Positions 43,350 to 52,984 are shown, numbered from the stretch's first letter. The stretch: DNA of 64,000 bases from Sphingomonas palustris (GCA_026225215.1 JAMFSI010000100.1:1-64000), one strand, 5' to 3'. A program made the numbers and translations. The notes: generated by a model not told the origin, from the letters alone.

Positions 43350-43877
43350 ATGTCGGGTGATGAAATTGCTACCATCGTCAATCTGATTAACCTCTATCCG
43401 GTCGCAGTGGATGCGCAGAACTGGGATTTGCTCGATCAGGTTTTCACCGATGACGTTTGCACCGATTTTGGCGGGCCAGCGGTGTTCCACGGGCTCGCCG
43501 CGCTCAAACAGGCTTTCGCTGCGATCCATGAGCCCTTTGCGGCCACGCAGCATGTCACGACCAATCATCAGGTGGTGCTGATCGATGACGATACCGCCAG
43601 CTGCCTCAGCTACGTCCATGGCCGCTTCATTCGCGATGTCCCGGATGGCGGCAATATGTTCGAGTCCACCGGGTGGTACGACGACCAGCTGGTTCGAACC
43701 GAGCATGGCTGGCGCATCCGCCATCGCGCGTGCCGAACCGTCTGGTCAGGCGGCAATCCACGGGTCTTGCAGACTTCCCCCGATGTCAACGCAGAGGCGG
43801 CGCTGCATTCGCTGCACAGCGAAGCGCGGGCGGGGCACGTCTCCCATCTTGAGAAACTTCGCCACGCAGCCCGCTAA
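43350..43877 (+). CDS. SnoaL/NTF2-like protein
   Basis: A 175-residue SnoaL_4-type protein (IVNLINLYPVAVDAQNWDLL, DQVFTDDVCTDFGGPAVFHG, TEHGWRIRHRACRTVW). The middle of catabolic operons is the common location for this family, which includes dehydratases and ketosteroid-isomerase-like folds. ATG 43350 follows GGAG by 8 bp; the longer ORF form starts inside the preceding gap. It lies between the SDR and the LLM gene. Its activity is unknown; it is related to the protein at 36348. Confidence 0.78.
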   Translation: MSGDEIATIVNLINLYPVAVDAQNWDLLDQVFTDDVCTDFGGPAVFHGLAALKQAFAAIHEPFAATQHVTTNHQVVLIDDDTASCLSYVHGRFIRDVPDGGNMFESTGWYDDQLVRTEHGWRIRHRACRTVWSGGNPRVLQTSPDVNAEAALHSLHSEARAGHVSHLEKLRHAAR

Positions 43878-43922
43878 GCGCGGCTCGGCGCAAGCCTGCT
43901 CTGCTTGCAGCAAAGGAATACA

Positions 43923-45083
43923 ATGCCGACAAATAGCCTGCAGCATGGCCTGTTCATCGCGCCGTATCATGACGTCGATGAAAGCCCGACGATCGCCCTG
44001 CGCCGCGATATCGAGATCGTCGAATGGGTGGAAAAGCTCGGCTTTGCCGAAGCCTGGTTTGGCGAGCATCATTCGACCGGCTGGGAAACCATCTGCTCGC
44101 CCGAACTGATGATCGCAGCGGTGGCCGAACGAACCAGCCGCATTCGCCTCGGCACCGGGGTGGTGTCGATGCCCTATCACAATCCGCTGATGGTCGCGAA
44201 CCGCATACTGCAGCTCGATCACATGACTCAGGGGCGGGTGATGTTCGGCATGGGCCCAGGGCTGTTGCCGACCGATGCCGACATGATCGGCGTCGAGGTC
44301 AAGTCGCTGCGCGAGAAATTGGCGCAAGTGGCGGAGATCATCGTCCCGCTGCTGTCCGGCGAGGAGGTTACTCACCAGACCTCGTGGTACACGCTGAACA
44401 AGGCCCGCACGCATCTGTTGCCTTACACCAAGCCGCATCCCGAAATCGTCGTCGCCAGCGCCATCACCCCATCCGGCGGCATGCTGGCGGGGAAGTACGG
44501 CTTTGGCATGCTGTGCGTCGCCGCAACCGAGACCGCGGGTTTCGATGTGCTCGACGAGAACTGGAAAATCGCCCGGCAGATTGCCGCGGAAAACAACCTC
44601 GCCATGGATTCCCGCCAATTGCGGCTGGTCGTGCCCATGCATATCGCCGCCACGCGCGAGCAGGCTCGCGCCGACGTCAAAACCGGCCTGGCCCGTTGGG
44701 TGGAATATTTCGACCGGGTGGCGCCCGCCGGAATGCGCGGCATGTCGGGGGGCGATCCGGCCGATATTTTAGTCGCGTCCGGGCGAGCGGTGATCGGAAC
44801 GCCGCAAGATGCCGTCGCCATGATCGAGAAGCTTCAGGCCAAGCAAGGCGAATTCGGCGTGGTGCTGTTCCAGGCACATAATTGGGCGGAATGGGAAGCG
44901 ACGAAGAAGAGCTACGAACTTTATGCAAGGTTCGTGATGCCGCATTTTGCCCAGACTAACCGGAACCGTCAAAATTCCTACAACGACCTCGCCAGCGCCA
45001 TCGATCGGCTGGAAGCAGAGCGGCAAAAAGGCGCCGATGCTGCGTTCAAGGCGTGGGAGGAGAAAACCGGGAAATCCACTTGA
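43923..45083 (+). CDS. LLM-class flavin-dependent oxidoreductase (limonene monooxygenase-like)
   Basis: A luciferase-like TIM-barrel enzyme of 386 residues. It has EWVEKLGFAEAWFGEHHSTG, SRIRLGTGVVSMPYHNPLMV, ANRILQLDHMTQGRVMFGMG and a C-terminal GTPQDAVAMIEKLQAKQGEF. These fit the FMN-dependent branch that includes limonene 1,2-monooxygenase and other terpene/alkane oxygenases. Such enzymes need reduced FMN from a partner reductase, which is not next to it. ATG 43923 follows AAGGA; an upstream TTG is less likely. It is the fourth gene of the P450-led operon. Confidence 0.86.
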   Translation: MPTNSLQHGLFIAPYHDVDESPTIALRRDIEIVEWVEKLGFAEAWFGEHHSTGWETICSPELMIAAVAERTSRIRLGTGVVSMPYHNPLMVANRILQLDHMTQGRVMFGMGPGLLPTDADMIGVEVKSLREKLAQVAEIIVPLLSGEEVTHQTSWYTLNKARTHLLPYTKPHPEIVVASAITPSGGMLAGKYGFGMLCVAATETAGFDVLDENWKIARQIAAENNLAMDSRQLRLVVPMHIAATREQARADVKTGLARWVEYFDRVAPAGMRGMSGGDPADILVASGRAVIGTPQDAVAMIEKLQAKQGEFGVVLFQAHNWAEWEATKKSYELYARFVMPHFAQTNRNRQNSYNDLASAIDRLEAERQKGADAAFKAWEEKTGKST

Positions 45084-45117
45084 TCGCCGCTTTGGCGTGG
45101 AAAGAGGCGAGCGCGCG

Positions 45118-45582
45118 ATGAAGAAATTCACTAATCACGTCGATCATGTGGCGTGGATATCCCGCCTGGAAAATCTCGATGCCAATCTTGCCCAACTCGA
45201 ACGATTGGCGGGCACGACGCTGACTCGATTCGAGCGCGCCGATATGGGTGTCATCATTTGCGTGAACTGGCAGGCCGGCCTCGAAGTGCTGGCGCCACTC
45301 GCCCAACGCACCGAAGCCAATGGTTTCATGCATGACTGGCTCGATGAACGCGGCGAAGGGGTGATGTTTGTCATTTTCGGTGTCGCCGATCTTCAGCGCC
45401 ACCAAGCCAGGCTGGCGGCGCTGGGCATCGCGGTTGGGCCCGAAGTGCACGACCACCCCCATTCGCCCTGGCATCACCAGCTGGTGCTGAAGGAGCGGAT
45501 CGCGGGCACGGTGATGAACAGTTGCTTCGTCTTGGGAGATATCGCTTACGCCGACGACATCGTCGCTTTTGGTGACGTCTAA
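45118..45582 (+). CDS. VOC (glyoxalase/bleomycin-resistance) superfamily protein
   Basis: A 154-residue protein with a VOC-like layout: HVDHVAWISRLENLDANLAQ at the start, then LTRFERADMGVIICV, VMFVIFGVADLQRHQARLAA and LGIAVGPEVHDH. His9 of HVDHVAW and Glu positions in later strands could bind a metal, as in epimerases, glyoxalases and extradiol dioxygenases of this fold. The start is ATG 45118 with AGAGG upstream, 34 bp after the LLM gene, so it is the last gene of the operon. The stop TAA is only 2 bp from repeat copy D. Function unknown. Confidence 0.75.
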   Translation: MKKFTNHVDHVAWISRLENLDANLAQLERLAGTTLTRFERADMGVIICVNWQAGLEVLAPLAQRTEANGFMHDWLDERGEGVMFVIFGVADLQRHQARLAALGIAVGPEVHDHPHSPWHHQLVLKERIAGTVMNSCFVLGDIAYADDIVAFGDV

Positions 45583-45584
45583 GT

Positions 45585-45731
45585 GTCTGACCCGAAACTT
45601 CGTTTCGGATAGTCGGTACCGGCCCGCTCCCCCGGGTTGGTACCGCCCACAGGGCACCTAATCGGGTGGTTGGGCCGGGGGAGCGGGACGGCACAGACTT
45701 CGAAATTAGCGCAGCTAATTTCGGGTCAGAC
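45585..45731 (+). repeat. Interspersed MITE-like element, copy D (complete)
   Basis: A 147-bp unit with perfect 13-bp terminal inverted repeats, GTCTGACCCGAAA (45585-45597) and TTTCGGGTCAGAC (45719-45731). Inside the left end is the palindrome ATCCGAAAC-type arm pair. The middle holds a long GC-rich hairpin (GCCCGCTCCCCCGG against CCGGGGGAGCGGG). Near the right end is a second palindrome, CGAAATTAGC-GCA-GCTAATTTCG. TCTAA occurs on both sides (45578-45582 and 45732-45736) and may be a target duplication, although two extra bases intervene on the left. It has no coding capacity. Confidence 0.85.
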
Positions 45732-45887
45732 TCTAATACCAAGGGGCATTGAGAGCGCACTACCAACCTTGTCCGCACCGGCAACTTTAGTAGCTTATGG
45801 CTTAAATCACGTGTTGTATTCTTGCGGCCCCTCGCCACCCAACGTAATCTTCTTATGGCGTAGAATAAAAAAAATGGGAGGGGTGTC
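45732..45887 (+). promoter_or_regulatory. Promoter region of the TBDR gene
   Basis: Together with repeat copy D this fills the 305-bp gap before the TBDR. It is AT-richer than coding DNA (TTATGGCTTAAATCACG, TTGTATTC, AGAATAAAAAAAATGGG). A weak TTGTAT-like box lies near 45812. No operator was identified. Confidence 0.35.
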
Positions 45888-48317
45888 ATGAAAATTAGTT
45901 CGGTGCTTTTAGTAACCAGTGCGCTCGCTGGGTGTATCTGGTCGTTGCCCGCAATCGCGCAATCGGCCAGCGGGGCAAGCAGCATCGACGCTGGTGACAT
46001 CATCGTAACTGCGCGCAAACGCGCGGAATCTTCACTCAAGGTGCCGGTCGTCGAAGCGGTCTTGCCTGCGGACGTCCTCGCGAAATCGCAGGTCGTGGAT
46101 ATCCACGGCATCGCCAATCTGGTCCCCGGCCTGACGCTCGGCGATTCCGTGCTGACGGTCGGTACGCAGATTTCGCTGCGCGGGATCGGCACCAGCTCGC
46201 TCGATGCCGGCGTCGATCAGTCGGTGTCGGTCAATATCGATGGCATGCAGTTCACGCAGGGTTCGACCTTCAACGTCGGCTTGTTCGACATGAACAACGT
46301 CGAAGTGCTGAAGGGGCCGCAGGCGCTGTTTTACGGCAAAAGCAGCCCGGGTGGCGTGATCGCCATCCACACCAACGATCCCGGGCCCAAGCCGGAGATC
46401 ATCGGCACCATGAGCTACGGCCTCGAAGCCCACGAAAAGCGTGGCGAATTGGTGGTTTCCGGACCGGTGACCGATACGCTCGGCGTGCGCCTGGCCGGAA
46501 TGGTATCGGGTGACGACGGCTATTTCTTCAACGACGCGACCGCCGAGCCCGGCACCGGTGCCAAGACCCCCGGTCCGCGCTACAATATCAACAGCGATTA
46601 TGTTCTGCGGGGCACGGTGGTGTGGAAGCCGACCAGCGATTTCACCGCCCGGCTGAAGGTCAACCACGCTTATAACAAGGTTATCGGCGGCGGCGAAACT
46701 CTGGGAAGTTGCCCCACGGGCAACATTGCGGGCTTCCCATCCTTCATCAACCCCAGCGATCCGTGCCGCCACCAGCGGACGGTCTATCTGGTCGATGTCG
46801 ATCCGGCAGCTTTTCCCAATGTGCCAAACAATGGCACCCCGTTCATGCGCAATATTTCGAATTTCGGCACGCTCGATCTGACCTATAATTTGAGCCCGCA
46901 TATCGACATCAAGTCAACGACCGGCTATGCCAGTATCAAGACTAACGGTTTCATCAATGGCACCGATGCCGGTTATTCCGCGCCGCCGATCATCGCGATC
47001 GACGAATTTTCCCGGCGCGATTTCACCCAAGAGGTGCGGCTCGAATCCGACTTTTCCGATATCCCGGTCAACTTCCTGGTAGGCGCGTTCTATCAGCGCG
47101 CCAGGATGAAGCAGCTTGTCGACGTTGTTGGCGATATCGACATTTTCGGTCCGATTCCAAACCAGGAAACGCTGACGGCGGGCATCAACAATATTCGGAT
47201 CAGGGATACCTCGCTATTCGGCCAGTTGCGCTGGAAGCCGTTCGAGAAACTGGAAATCGCCGGCGGCGCTCGCTGGAGCGATGAGAAGCGGCATGACGAT
47301 GCCTCAAGCCTGACATCGCTCTACGCAACGCCGGTGCCCACCCCGCTTGCTAATCCCAACGTCAATTCCAAGAAGGTGTCACCGGAAGTGACGCTGACTT
47401 ACACCGCGACCGATGATCTGACCGTGTTCGGTGACTTCAAGGAAGGCTACAAATCCGGGTCGTTCATCATCACCATCCCAGCCGCTCTTCCCGTCAATGG
47501 CGTACCCCAAGATAATTCGTTCGGCGACGAGAAGATCGTCGGCGGCGAGTTCGGTATCAAGTCTCGGCTGGCGGATCGCGCGATCAACCTCAATCTCGCC
47601 GGTTACTACTATAAGTACACCGGCCTTCAGGTGGGCGCCAATACCATCGCCCAGAACGATATCCCGACGATCCAGACCATCAATGCCGGTGCCGCGAAAA
47701 TCTACGGCGTGGATTTCGACATGTCGTATCGTCCTCCACAGGTCGAAGGTTTGACGATGCGGTTGGCGGCCAACTGGAATCACGCCCGTTTCACCCAGTT
47801 CAATAACGCCGAGTGCAGCGGCGGCGAAACGATCGCCGATGGGTGCAATCTCGACTTAAACCCGAGCACAGGGTTTTACCAGGCACAAAATCTGGCTGGC
47901 CTGCCACTACCCAAGGCACCCGACTGGCAGCTCAATGCCGGCGTGAATTATGAAATGCCGATCGGGCATGGCTGGCGCGTCAATTTCGGGGCGACTGGCG
48001 ATTATTCATCAAAGTTCCTGAACGACCTCGGCAATCGCCCCGACATGTATCAAACCGCCTTCTTCAAGCTGGGCGCCAATATTACCGCCAAATCGGAAGA
48101 CGGGATGTACGAACTCTCGCTGATCGGCAACAATCTGACCGACAAATATACCGCCGGCAATTGCGTGAACTTTTCTGCGGCGACCGGTTCCGTGTTGCTG
48201 GCGCCCGAGACCGGAGGCCCTGGCCGTAACTTGGCGAATGTGGACGATCTGGGCTGCAGCGTCGATCCGGGTCGGCAGGTGTATCTGCGCCTGACCATCC
48301 GCCCTCTGGCGCGATAG
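45888..48317 (+). CDS. TonB-dependent receptor (complete)
   Basis: An outer-membrane receptor of 809 residues, the only intact TBDR of the three in the window. A signal peptide (MKISSVLLVTSALAGC through PAIAQS) is followed by a TonB-box-like DIIVTARKRAESS (about 36-48). The plug has VPGLTLGDSVLTVGTQISLR, GIGTSS and VEVLKGPQALFYGKSSPGGV. The barrel ends with LGCSVDPGRQVYLRLTIRPL. ATG 45888 lies behind GGGAGGGG. It probably imports a hydrophobic carbon source or siderophore. It stands just downstream of the P450/LLM operon and upstream of a flavoenzyme gene, so co-function in catabolism is plausible. It differs from the two truncated TBDRs in sequence. Confidence 0.9.
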   Translation: MKISSVLLVTSALAGCIWSLPAIAQSASGASSIDAGDIIVTARKRAESSLKVPVVEAVLPADVLAKSQVVDIHGIANLVPGLTLGDSVLTVGTQISLRGIGTSSLDAGVDQSVSVNIDGMQFTQGSTFNVGLFDMNNVEVLKGPQALFYGKSSPGGVIAIHTNDPGPKPEIIGTMSYGLEAHEKRGELVVSGPVTDTLGVRLAGMVSGDDGYFFNDATAEPGTGAKTPGPRYNINSDYVLRGTVVWKPTSDFTARLKVNHAYNKVIGGGETLGSCPTGNIAGFPSFINPSDPCRHQRTVYLVDVDPAAFPNVPNNGTPFMRNISNFGTLDLTYNLSPHIDIKSTTGYASIKTNGFINGTDAGYSAPPIIAIDEFSRRDFTQEVRLESDFSDIPVNFLVGAFYQRARMKQLVDVVGDIDIFGPIPNQETLTAGINNIRIRDTSLFGQLRWKPFEKLEIAGGARWSDEKRHDDASSLTSLYATPVPTPLANPNVNSKKVSPEVTLTYTATDDLTVFGDFKEGYKSGSFIITIPAALPVNGVPQDNSFGDEKIVGGEFGIKSRLADRAINLNLAGYYYKYTGLQVGANTIAQNDIPTIQTINAGAAKIYGVDFDMSYRPPQVEGLTMRLAANWNHARFTQFNNAECSGGETIADGCNLDLNPSTGFYQAQNLAGLPLPKAPDWQLNAGVNYEMPIGHGWRVNFGATGDYSSKFLNDLGNRPDMYQTAFFKLGANITAKSEDGMYELSLIGNNLTDKYTAGNCVNFSAATGSVLLAPETGGPGRNLANVDDLGCSVDPGRQVYLRLTIRPLAR

Positions 48318-48367
48318 GAAATGATCCTTCCCCATTCCCACGCAAGGGGATGGGGATCGGGACATAA

Positions 48368-49549
48368 ATGGGAAACGAGATGAGCAGCTCACACGCCGGC
48401 GCGATGCTGGCGAAGGTTCGCGCCCTGGGTCCGATCATCGAGGCCCACGCCGCCGGCAATGAACTGGCCACCCAGATCGCCGACGAGGTGGTGGAGTTGC
48501 TGCGCAGCGCAGGCGTCTTCGCGCTCATGGTGCCGCGCGAACTGGGCGGCAGCGAAGCGCCTCCCGACGTGCTGATCGATGTCATCCGCGAACTGTCCTA
48601 TCATGACGGTTCGACCGGCTGGTATGCGGGCGCCGTGATGACCGCGGGCGCGGTATCGGGCGCGTGTCTGGGCAGCGAGGCGATTGCGGCGCTTTATCCA
48701 GCCAGCGGCCCACTGATCTGCGCGGGCCAAGCCGCGCCCACCGGGCGAGCCGAGCGCGTCGCCGGGGGCTATCGCATCTCCGGCAAGTTCAGCTTCGGCA
48801 GCGGCTGTCCGGCTGCAGCATATCTCGTCGGTGGCTATGTCGTTCATGCGGATGGAGCGCCGGTGATGGGCAGGCATGGTCAGCCGATGATGCTGATCGG
48901 CTTTGCTCCCCGAGAAACCGTGAGCTTTCTTGGTAACTGGCACGTCCTGGGTCTGCGCGGCACGGGCAGCTATGATTTCGAAGTCGCAGACCAGATCCTG
49001 CACGAGGATTTCTTCATCGAGGTCGCCGCACCGACAGTCCGACGCGGCGGGACTTTGTACCGGATGGGCTTCATGGCCCTGCCGGCACTGACTCACGCGT
49101 CTTTTGCGCTGGGTTGCGGGCGGCGGATGCTCGACGAATGGGCCGCATTTGCCCGCACCAAGCAACGGGCGCCGGGGCAGTTCGTACATCAAACACAAAC
49201 TTTTCAGCGTGATTTCGCTGTTGCCCATGCCGAACAGCGCGCTGCGGAAGCTTATGTAAGACGCAGTTTTGCCACTTTGTTCGAGGCTGCGGACCAAGGC
49301 CACACCATCAGCGACGACATGAAGCTGGACGGCCGATTGAGCGCCTCGCATGCCCTCGCGACCGCCGCCCGGATCGCCCAAACCGCCTTCGCCTCCACCA
49401 CCACCTCTGCCTTGCGCAATGGCAACGCGCTGCAACGCTGCTTTCGCGACATTCATGCCGGGAACGCCCATTTCCTGACGAGCGAGCAATCGTTTATCGA
49501 CGCCGGCAAGGTACTAGGCGGTGTGGAGGGAGCCTCGGTCATCTTCTGA
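48368..49549 (+). CDS. Acyl-CoA dehydrogenase-like flavin monooxygenase
   Basis: A 393-residue protein of the acyl-CoA dehydrogenase fold, in the branch that includes two-component flavin hydroxylases such as HsaA (ADEVVELLRSAGVFALMVPR, ELGGSEAPP, SYHDGSTGWYAGAVM, ERVAGGYRISGKFSFGSG, then WHVLGLRGTGSYDFEVAD). The C-terminal helical domain (YVRRSFATLFEAADQG, SALRNGNALQRCFRDIHAGN) is typical. Likely reaction: hydroxylation or desaturation with FMNH2 supplied by a reductase. The start is ATG 48368 or 48380; the second has GGGAAACGAG close before it. It lies 50 bp after the TBDR on the same strand. Confidence 0.8.
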   Translation: MGNEMSSSHAGAMLAKVRALGPIIEAHAAGNELATQIADEVVELLRSAGVFALMVPRELGGSEAPPDVLIDVIRELSYHDGSTGWYAGAVMTAGAVSGACLGSEAIAALYPASGPLICAGQAAPTGRAERVAGGYRISGKFSFGSGCPAAAYLVGGYVVHADGAPVMGRHGQPMMLIGFAPRETVSFLGNWHVLGLRGTGSYDFEVADQILHEDFFIEVAAPTVRRGGTLYRMGFMALPALTHASFALGCGRRMLDEWAAFARTKQRAPGQFVHQTQTFQRDFAVAHAEQRAAEAYVRRSFATLFEAADQGHTISDDMKLDGRLSASHALATAARIAQTAFASTTTSALRNGNALQRCFRDIHAGNAHFLTSEQSFIDAGKVLGGVEGASVIF

Positions 49550-49587
49550 CCATTTCCGTGTTCCATTCATCACCCGAGGTCAGCCGC

Positions 49588-49803
49588 TCAGGTTTTGATG
49601 AGCGCGCTCGCCAATTCACGCCATGGACCGCGAGCGGAACTCACCGCCAGTGTCGTTGACCCCGTAAAGACCTGCAGGCAAACATGATTTGCGCCCGCAT
49701 CGACAAACCGATCGCTCGCGCCTGAGATCTCCTGGTCGGTAAAGCCGAGCCGGCGCCAGTTCGTTGCATCCTGCCTGACCTGCAACGGCTTAGGACGCGG
49801 CAC
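49588..49803 (-). pseudogene. LLM-class oxidoreductase C-terminal remnant
   Basis: A minus-strand fragment of 71 codons reads NWRRLGFTDQEISGASDRFV, then DAGANHVCLQVFTGSTT, then WRELASALI and a stop. This is the usual tail of F420/FMN LLM oxidoreductases. About 15-20 residues between SDRFVDA and AGANHV seem to be deleted, because family members normally have an intervening helix there. The TIM barrel is absent. It is the only content of the gap between the flavoenzyme and the TBDR remnant. Confidence 0.6.
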
Positions 49804-49839
49804 GAGAAGGTATGACCTTCCGTGCGACGTCCCTTGGCA

Positions 49840-52033
49840 TCATTGCCCGAAGCTATATTTGGCCCTGAAGCCGAACATGCGCGGCGGTGCGTAGAAGGTG
49901 TCCTCGAAGCCCGCCGAACCCAGGGCGTTGCCGACGCTGGTCTTGATCGCCGCATTGGTGACGTTGGTCATAAAGAAGGAAAGATCCAGCGGGCGGCCCA
50001 TGACGTGATCCCAATTCACATTGAGGTTGACCAGATTCGACGCTGGCAGGAGCCCGGGATCGTAACCGAAGACCGATGCTGACGGTACGGAGTAGCTCTT
50101 TCCGGCAACGGTCCACGAAAGGGTGTCATCGGCGCGGGTGGCATATTGGCTGCTGGTATAGACATAGGTCAGCCCCACCGAAAGCTTCCCGACTTTCCGG
50201 GGCACCGGCAGATTCACAGTAGCCGTCGCGGTGAATTCGTTCTTGGGGGACAGCGCCAGCGGACCGCCCACCACCGAGGTCGGTATCAGCACCGAATACG
50301 GCGAGCCGGCTGGAAGAGTGGGAAGATTGATGCTCTGGAGCTTGGTGTCGAGCAAAGTATAGCCGACCTGCAGCTTGAAAGTGTCGAACAGCGTGGTTGC
50401 TGCATCGACTTCCAGACCATCGATGCGCGACTTGCCCGCATTGACCTCGGGTTGGCTGCCATTGAAGCCCGCAACGTCGGAAATCGCGTTGACGGCAATC
50501 TGCTGATTGTTGAACTTGTTGTAGAACCCGTCGATGTTGAAATAGCCACTGATATCCGAACCCTTGAAACTGAGCTTTGCGCCCAATTCATAATCGTCGA
50601 CTTTTTCCGGGTTCCAGCCTTCCAGCCCGATGGAGGTGAGATTCAGACCGCCCTGACGATAGCCACGGGCATATTTGGCGTAGAGCAGCGTATCATCGTT
50701 CGGCTTGTAATCGACATCGATCAGCCAGGTCGGTGCGTGGGATTTCGCCTCGGGCGGATAGTAAGCGCATTGGCTGGGGTTGGTCACAATAAACGGGGTG
50801 CCGGGCTTCCCGGTGTAGAAATGCACCACATCGTTGCAGTACCTGTAATTTACGCCAGCGCTTCCCGGCCGGAATGTAATCCGGGTCGATTCACCCAGCG
50901 CCTTGGTATCGTCCGAGGTATAGCGGATACCCCCCGTCAGGCTGAGCTTGGAGGTCGCCTTGTAAGTCGCCTGGCCATACACCGCTTTGGAATAGAACCA
51001 GAATTTGGTTTCCGACTGCTGCGTGCTGGCCGCTCCCAATGGATTACTGCACTGAAGCTCGATCTGATTGCTGCAGCTCAGGAAGGTTGCGCTATAGCCG
51101 GTACTGAAACCGCCGAGAGGGACGCTGTTCGATAGATATCCGCCAGCCTGCCAGGTCAATTTTGAATCGGCTGATCTACCTTGGAATTGAAGTTCTTCGG
51201 TAAAGGTAGACTGAGAGGCGGTGTCTCCATAAGGATTTGTACCCAGCCTGACATAATTGAACGGAACACCGGCGGCCGTGGCGAAATTATCGCTATAAAG
51301 ACTGAAACTATCATCTTCCTTATATTCAGAATAGCTGGCGATATTCTTGATAGTCAGCGTGTCGCTTGCCTGCCATGTCGTCTTATTTATAACTTGCCAG
51401 ATATCTATCTTTATCCGCGGATTGGGAAGGTTGACCTCGACATCCCAGGGACCATCCCCGCGCGCATTCTGCCGCGCGATCTGCGTGCATGCCGGAGGGG
51501 CGGTCAGGCTTGCGCCGGCGGAAAGCGCGAAGGCGGGCGTCGAGCCACTGGCCGGGACGATACCGTTCGACAGGCAGTTGTCGATTTTGCCGGCGAAGCC
51601 ATCCCCGAAGGAATTGCTATAGGTTGCGATCGTGTAGTTTTCGAGGTTAGGCGTCAGATTGGCGACAATGCTCAGACGACCGGCGAAATAATCGGTGCTG
51701 TCAAAGGCGCTCGGACCAACACCCGAATGGTTGATCATATAACCGTTGCGCTTTTCGCGGTCGAAATCGAGGCGTACCTTGAAGGTATCGCTCAGCGGGA
51801 TGTTGAGCATCCCCTGCCCGCGCAGCATGCCATAGTCGCCCGCCGACCCTTCCAGATATCCTTCCCATTTGTCGGTCGGCTTCTGAGGCACCAGCAATAC
51901 CGATCCACCGGTCGTATTGCGGCCGAACAGCGTGCCTTGCGGGCCTTTCAGCACTTCCACGTTTTGCAGGTCCGTAGCGCTCGGTCACCGATAGCGACGG
52001 GGTGTAGGCGGCAAGATGCTCCAGGCGCGCGGC
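49840..52033 (-). pseudogene. TonB-dependent receptor, decayed at the 5' end
   Basis: A TBDR frame of about 705 codons runs from VEVLKGPQGTLFGRNTTGGS to the C-terminal RMFGFRAKYSFGQ. In front of it, in another frame and starting right after the stop codon of the 2-hydroxyacid dehydrogenase, the DNA encodes ARLEHLAAYTPSLSVTERYG. That is a TBDR plug segment which should lie about 50 residues further upstream of VEVLKG. So the gene has lost its signal peptide and TonB box and has an internal deletion with frameshift near 51975. It is a close relative of the TBDR at 11651 (shared GDYxMxRxxGMLN and DLTPNLENYTIA-type stretches), which suggests duplication. It is not functional as it stands. Confidence 0.8.
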
Positions 52034-52984
52034 TCAGCCTGCCTTGATTTCGATAATGCCCAAAGGCTGCTCGCCCGCAAAGAAGCGATCGAGATTCTTG
52101 CGGATGAGCTGGCCGATGCCGCGCTTGACGCCGGTGGCGTGGCCGCCGACATGCGGCGTCAGGACGGCGTTAGGGATATCGCGCCAGCGTTCTGCCGGGG
52201 TCGGCTCGCTTTGGAAGACGTCGAGAGCAGCGCCGCCGAGCCGGCCTGCCTTCAGCGCCGCGATCAGCGCATCCTCGTCGATGATGCTGCCGCGCGAAAT
52301 GTTCGAGATCAGGCCCTGGGGGCCGAGCTTGTCGAAGATGGCATCGCCGATCAAATTGCGATTGCTGGCATCCGCGCGCGCCGCGACGAACAGGATGTCC
52401 GCCCATTCCGCCAGATCGCCGAGATCCGCCATATAGGGATAGCGCGTGTCCTTGGGGCGTGGTCCGCTCCAGCGGATCTGGTCGCAGCCGAAAGCCGTCA
52501 TCCGCTGGATTATCGCCAAACCGATTGCGCCAAGGCCGAACACGCCGATATTCAATTCGCGCAACGAGCGGCGCGTCGGGATATGCCAATTGTCCGAGCG
52601 GATGGCATGATCGTGTTGCATGGTGCGTGAATAGAGCGTCAGCGTAATCGACACGGCGTGATCGGCGACATCCTCGGCGGTGATGATCGCCGAATTGCTG
52701 ACGATGATGCCGCGCTCACGAGCATAGGCGCGATCGATGCCTTCGCAGCCCGAACCGCACGCAATGATATATTCGAGGCTGGGCAAGTGCTGGAGGATTT
52801 CCGCGTCAAGCTTTCGCGGCCCGCTGGAGATGATGACGCGCGTCTCGCCGTTGATCGGGTCCGCCGCATCGAAGGTGCGCAGATCATAAGCATCCCCAAT
52901 CTCGGAGATAGCCCAACCGGGCACTTCATCCGTCTTTACGATCGGCGCCGTGTTCACCGCCGTTTCAAGCTTCGCCTCGATCAT
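52034..52984 (-). CDS. D-2-hydroxyacid dehydrogenase family protein
   Basis: A 316-residue NAD-dependent dehydrogenase. The Rossmann motif is LNIGVFGLGAIGLAIIQRM. ISNISRGSIIDEDALIAALK carries the Arg region, followed by GGAALDVFQSEPTPAERW with the catalytic Glu and NAVLTPHVGGHA with the catalytic His. ATG 52984 has AGAGGAAC before it. It is the last gene of the minus-strand operon led by the SDR at 58165. Its stop abuts TBDR debris. It likely reduces a 2-oxoacid or oxidises a D-2-hydroxyacid made late in the pathway. Confidence 0.87.
   Translation of the reverse strand: MIEAKLETAVNTAPIVKTDEVPGWAISEIGDAYDLRTFDAADPINGETRVIISSGPRKLDAEILQHLPSLEYIIACGSGCEGIDRAYARERGIIVSNSAIITAEDVADHAVSITLTLYSRTMQHDHAIRSDNWHIPTRRSLRELNIGVFGLGAIGLAIIQRMTAFGCDQIRWSGPRPKDTRYPYMADLGDLAEWADILFVAARADASNRNLIGDAIFDKLGPQGLISNISRGSIIDEDALIAALKAGRLGGAALDVFQSEPTPAERWRDIPNAVLTPHVGGHATGVKRGIGQLIRKNLDRFFAGEQPLGIIEIKAG

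Noticed and set aside
45732..45736. TCTAA target-site duplication of repeat copy D
   Set aside because: The left TCTAA includes the stop codon of the VOC gene and is separated from the TIR by two bases. Other copies do not show the same duplication, so I do not claim it as proven.
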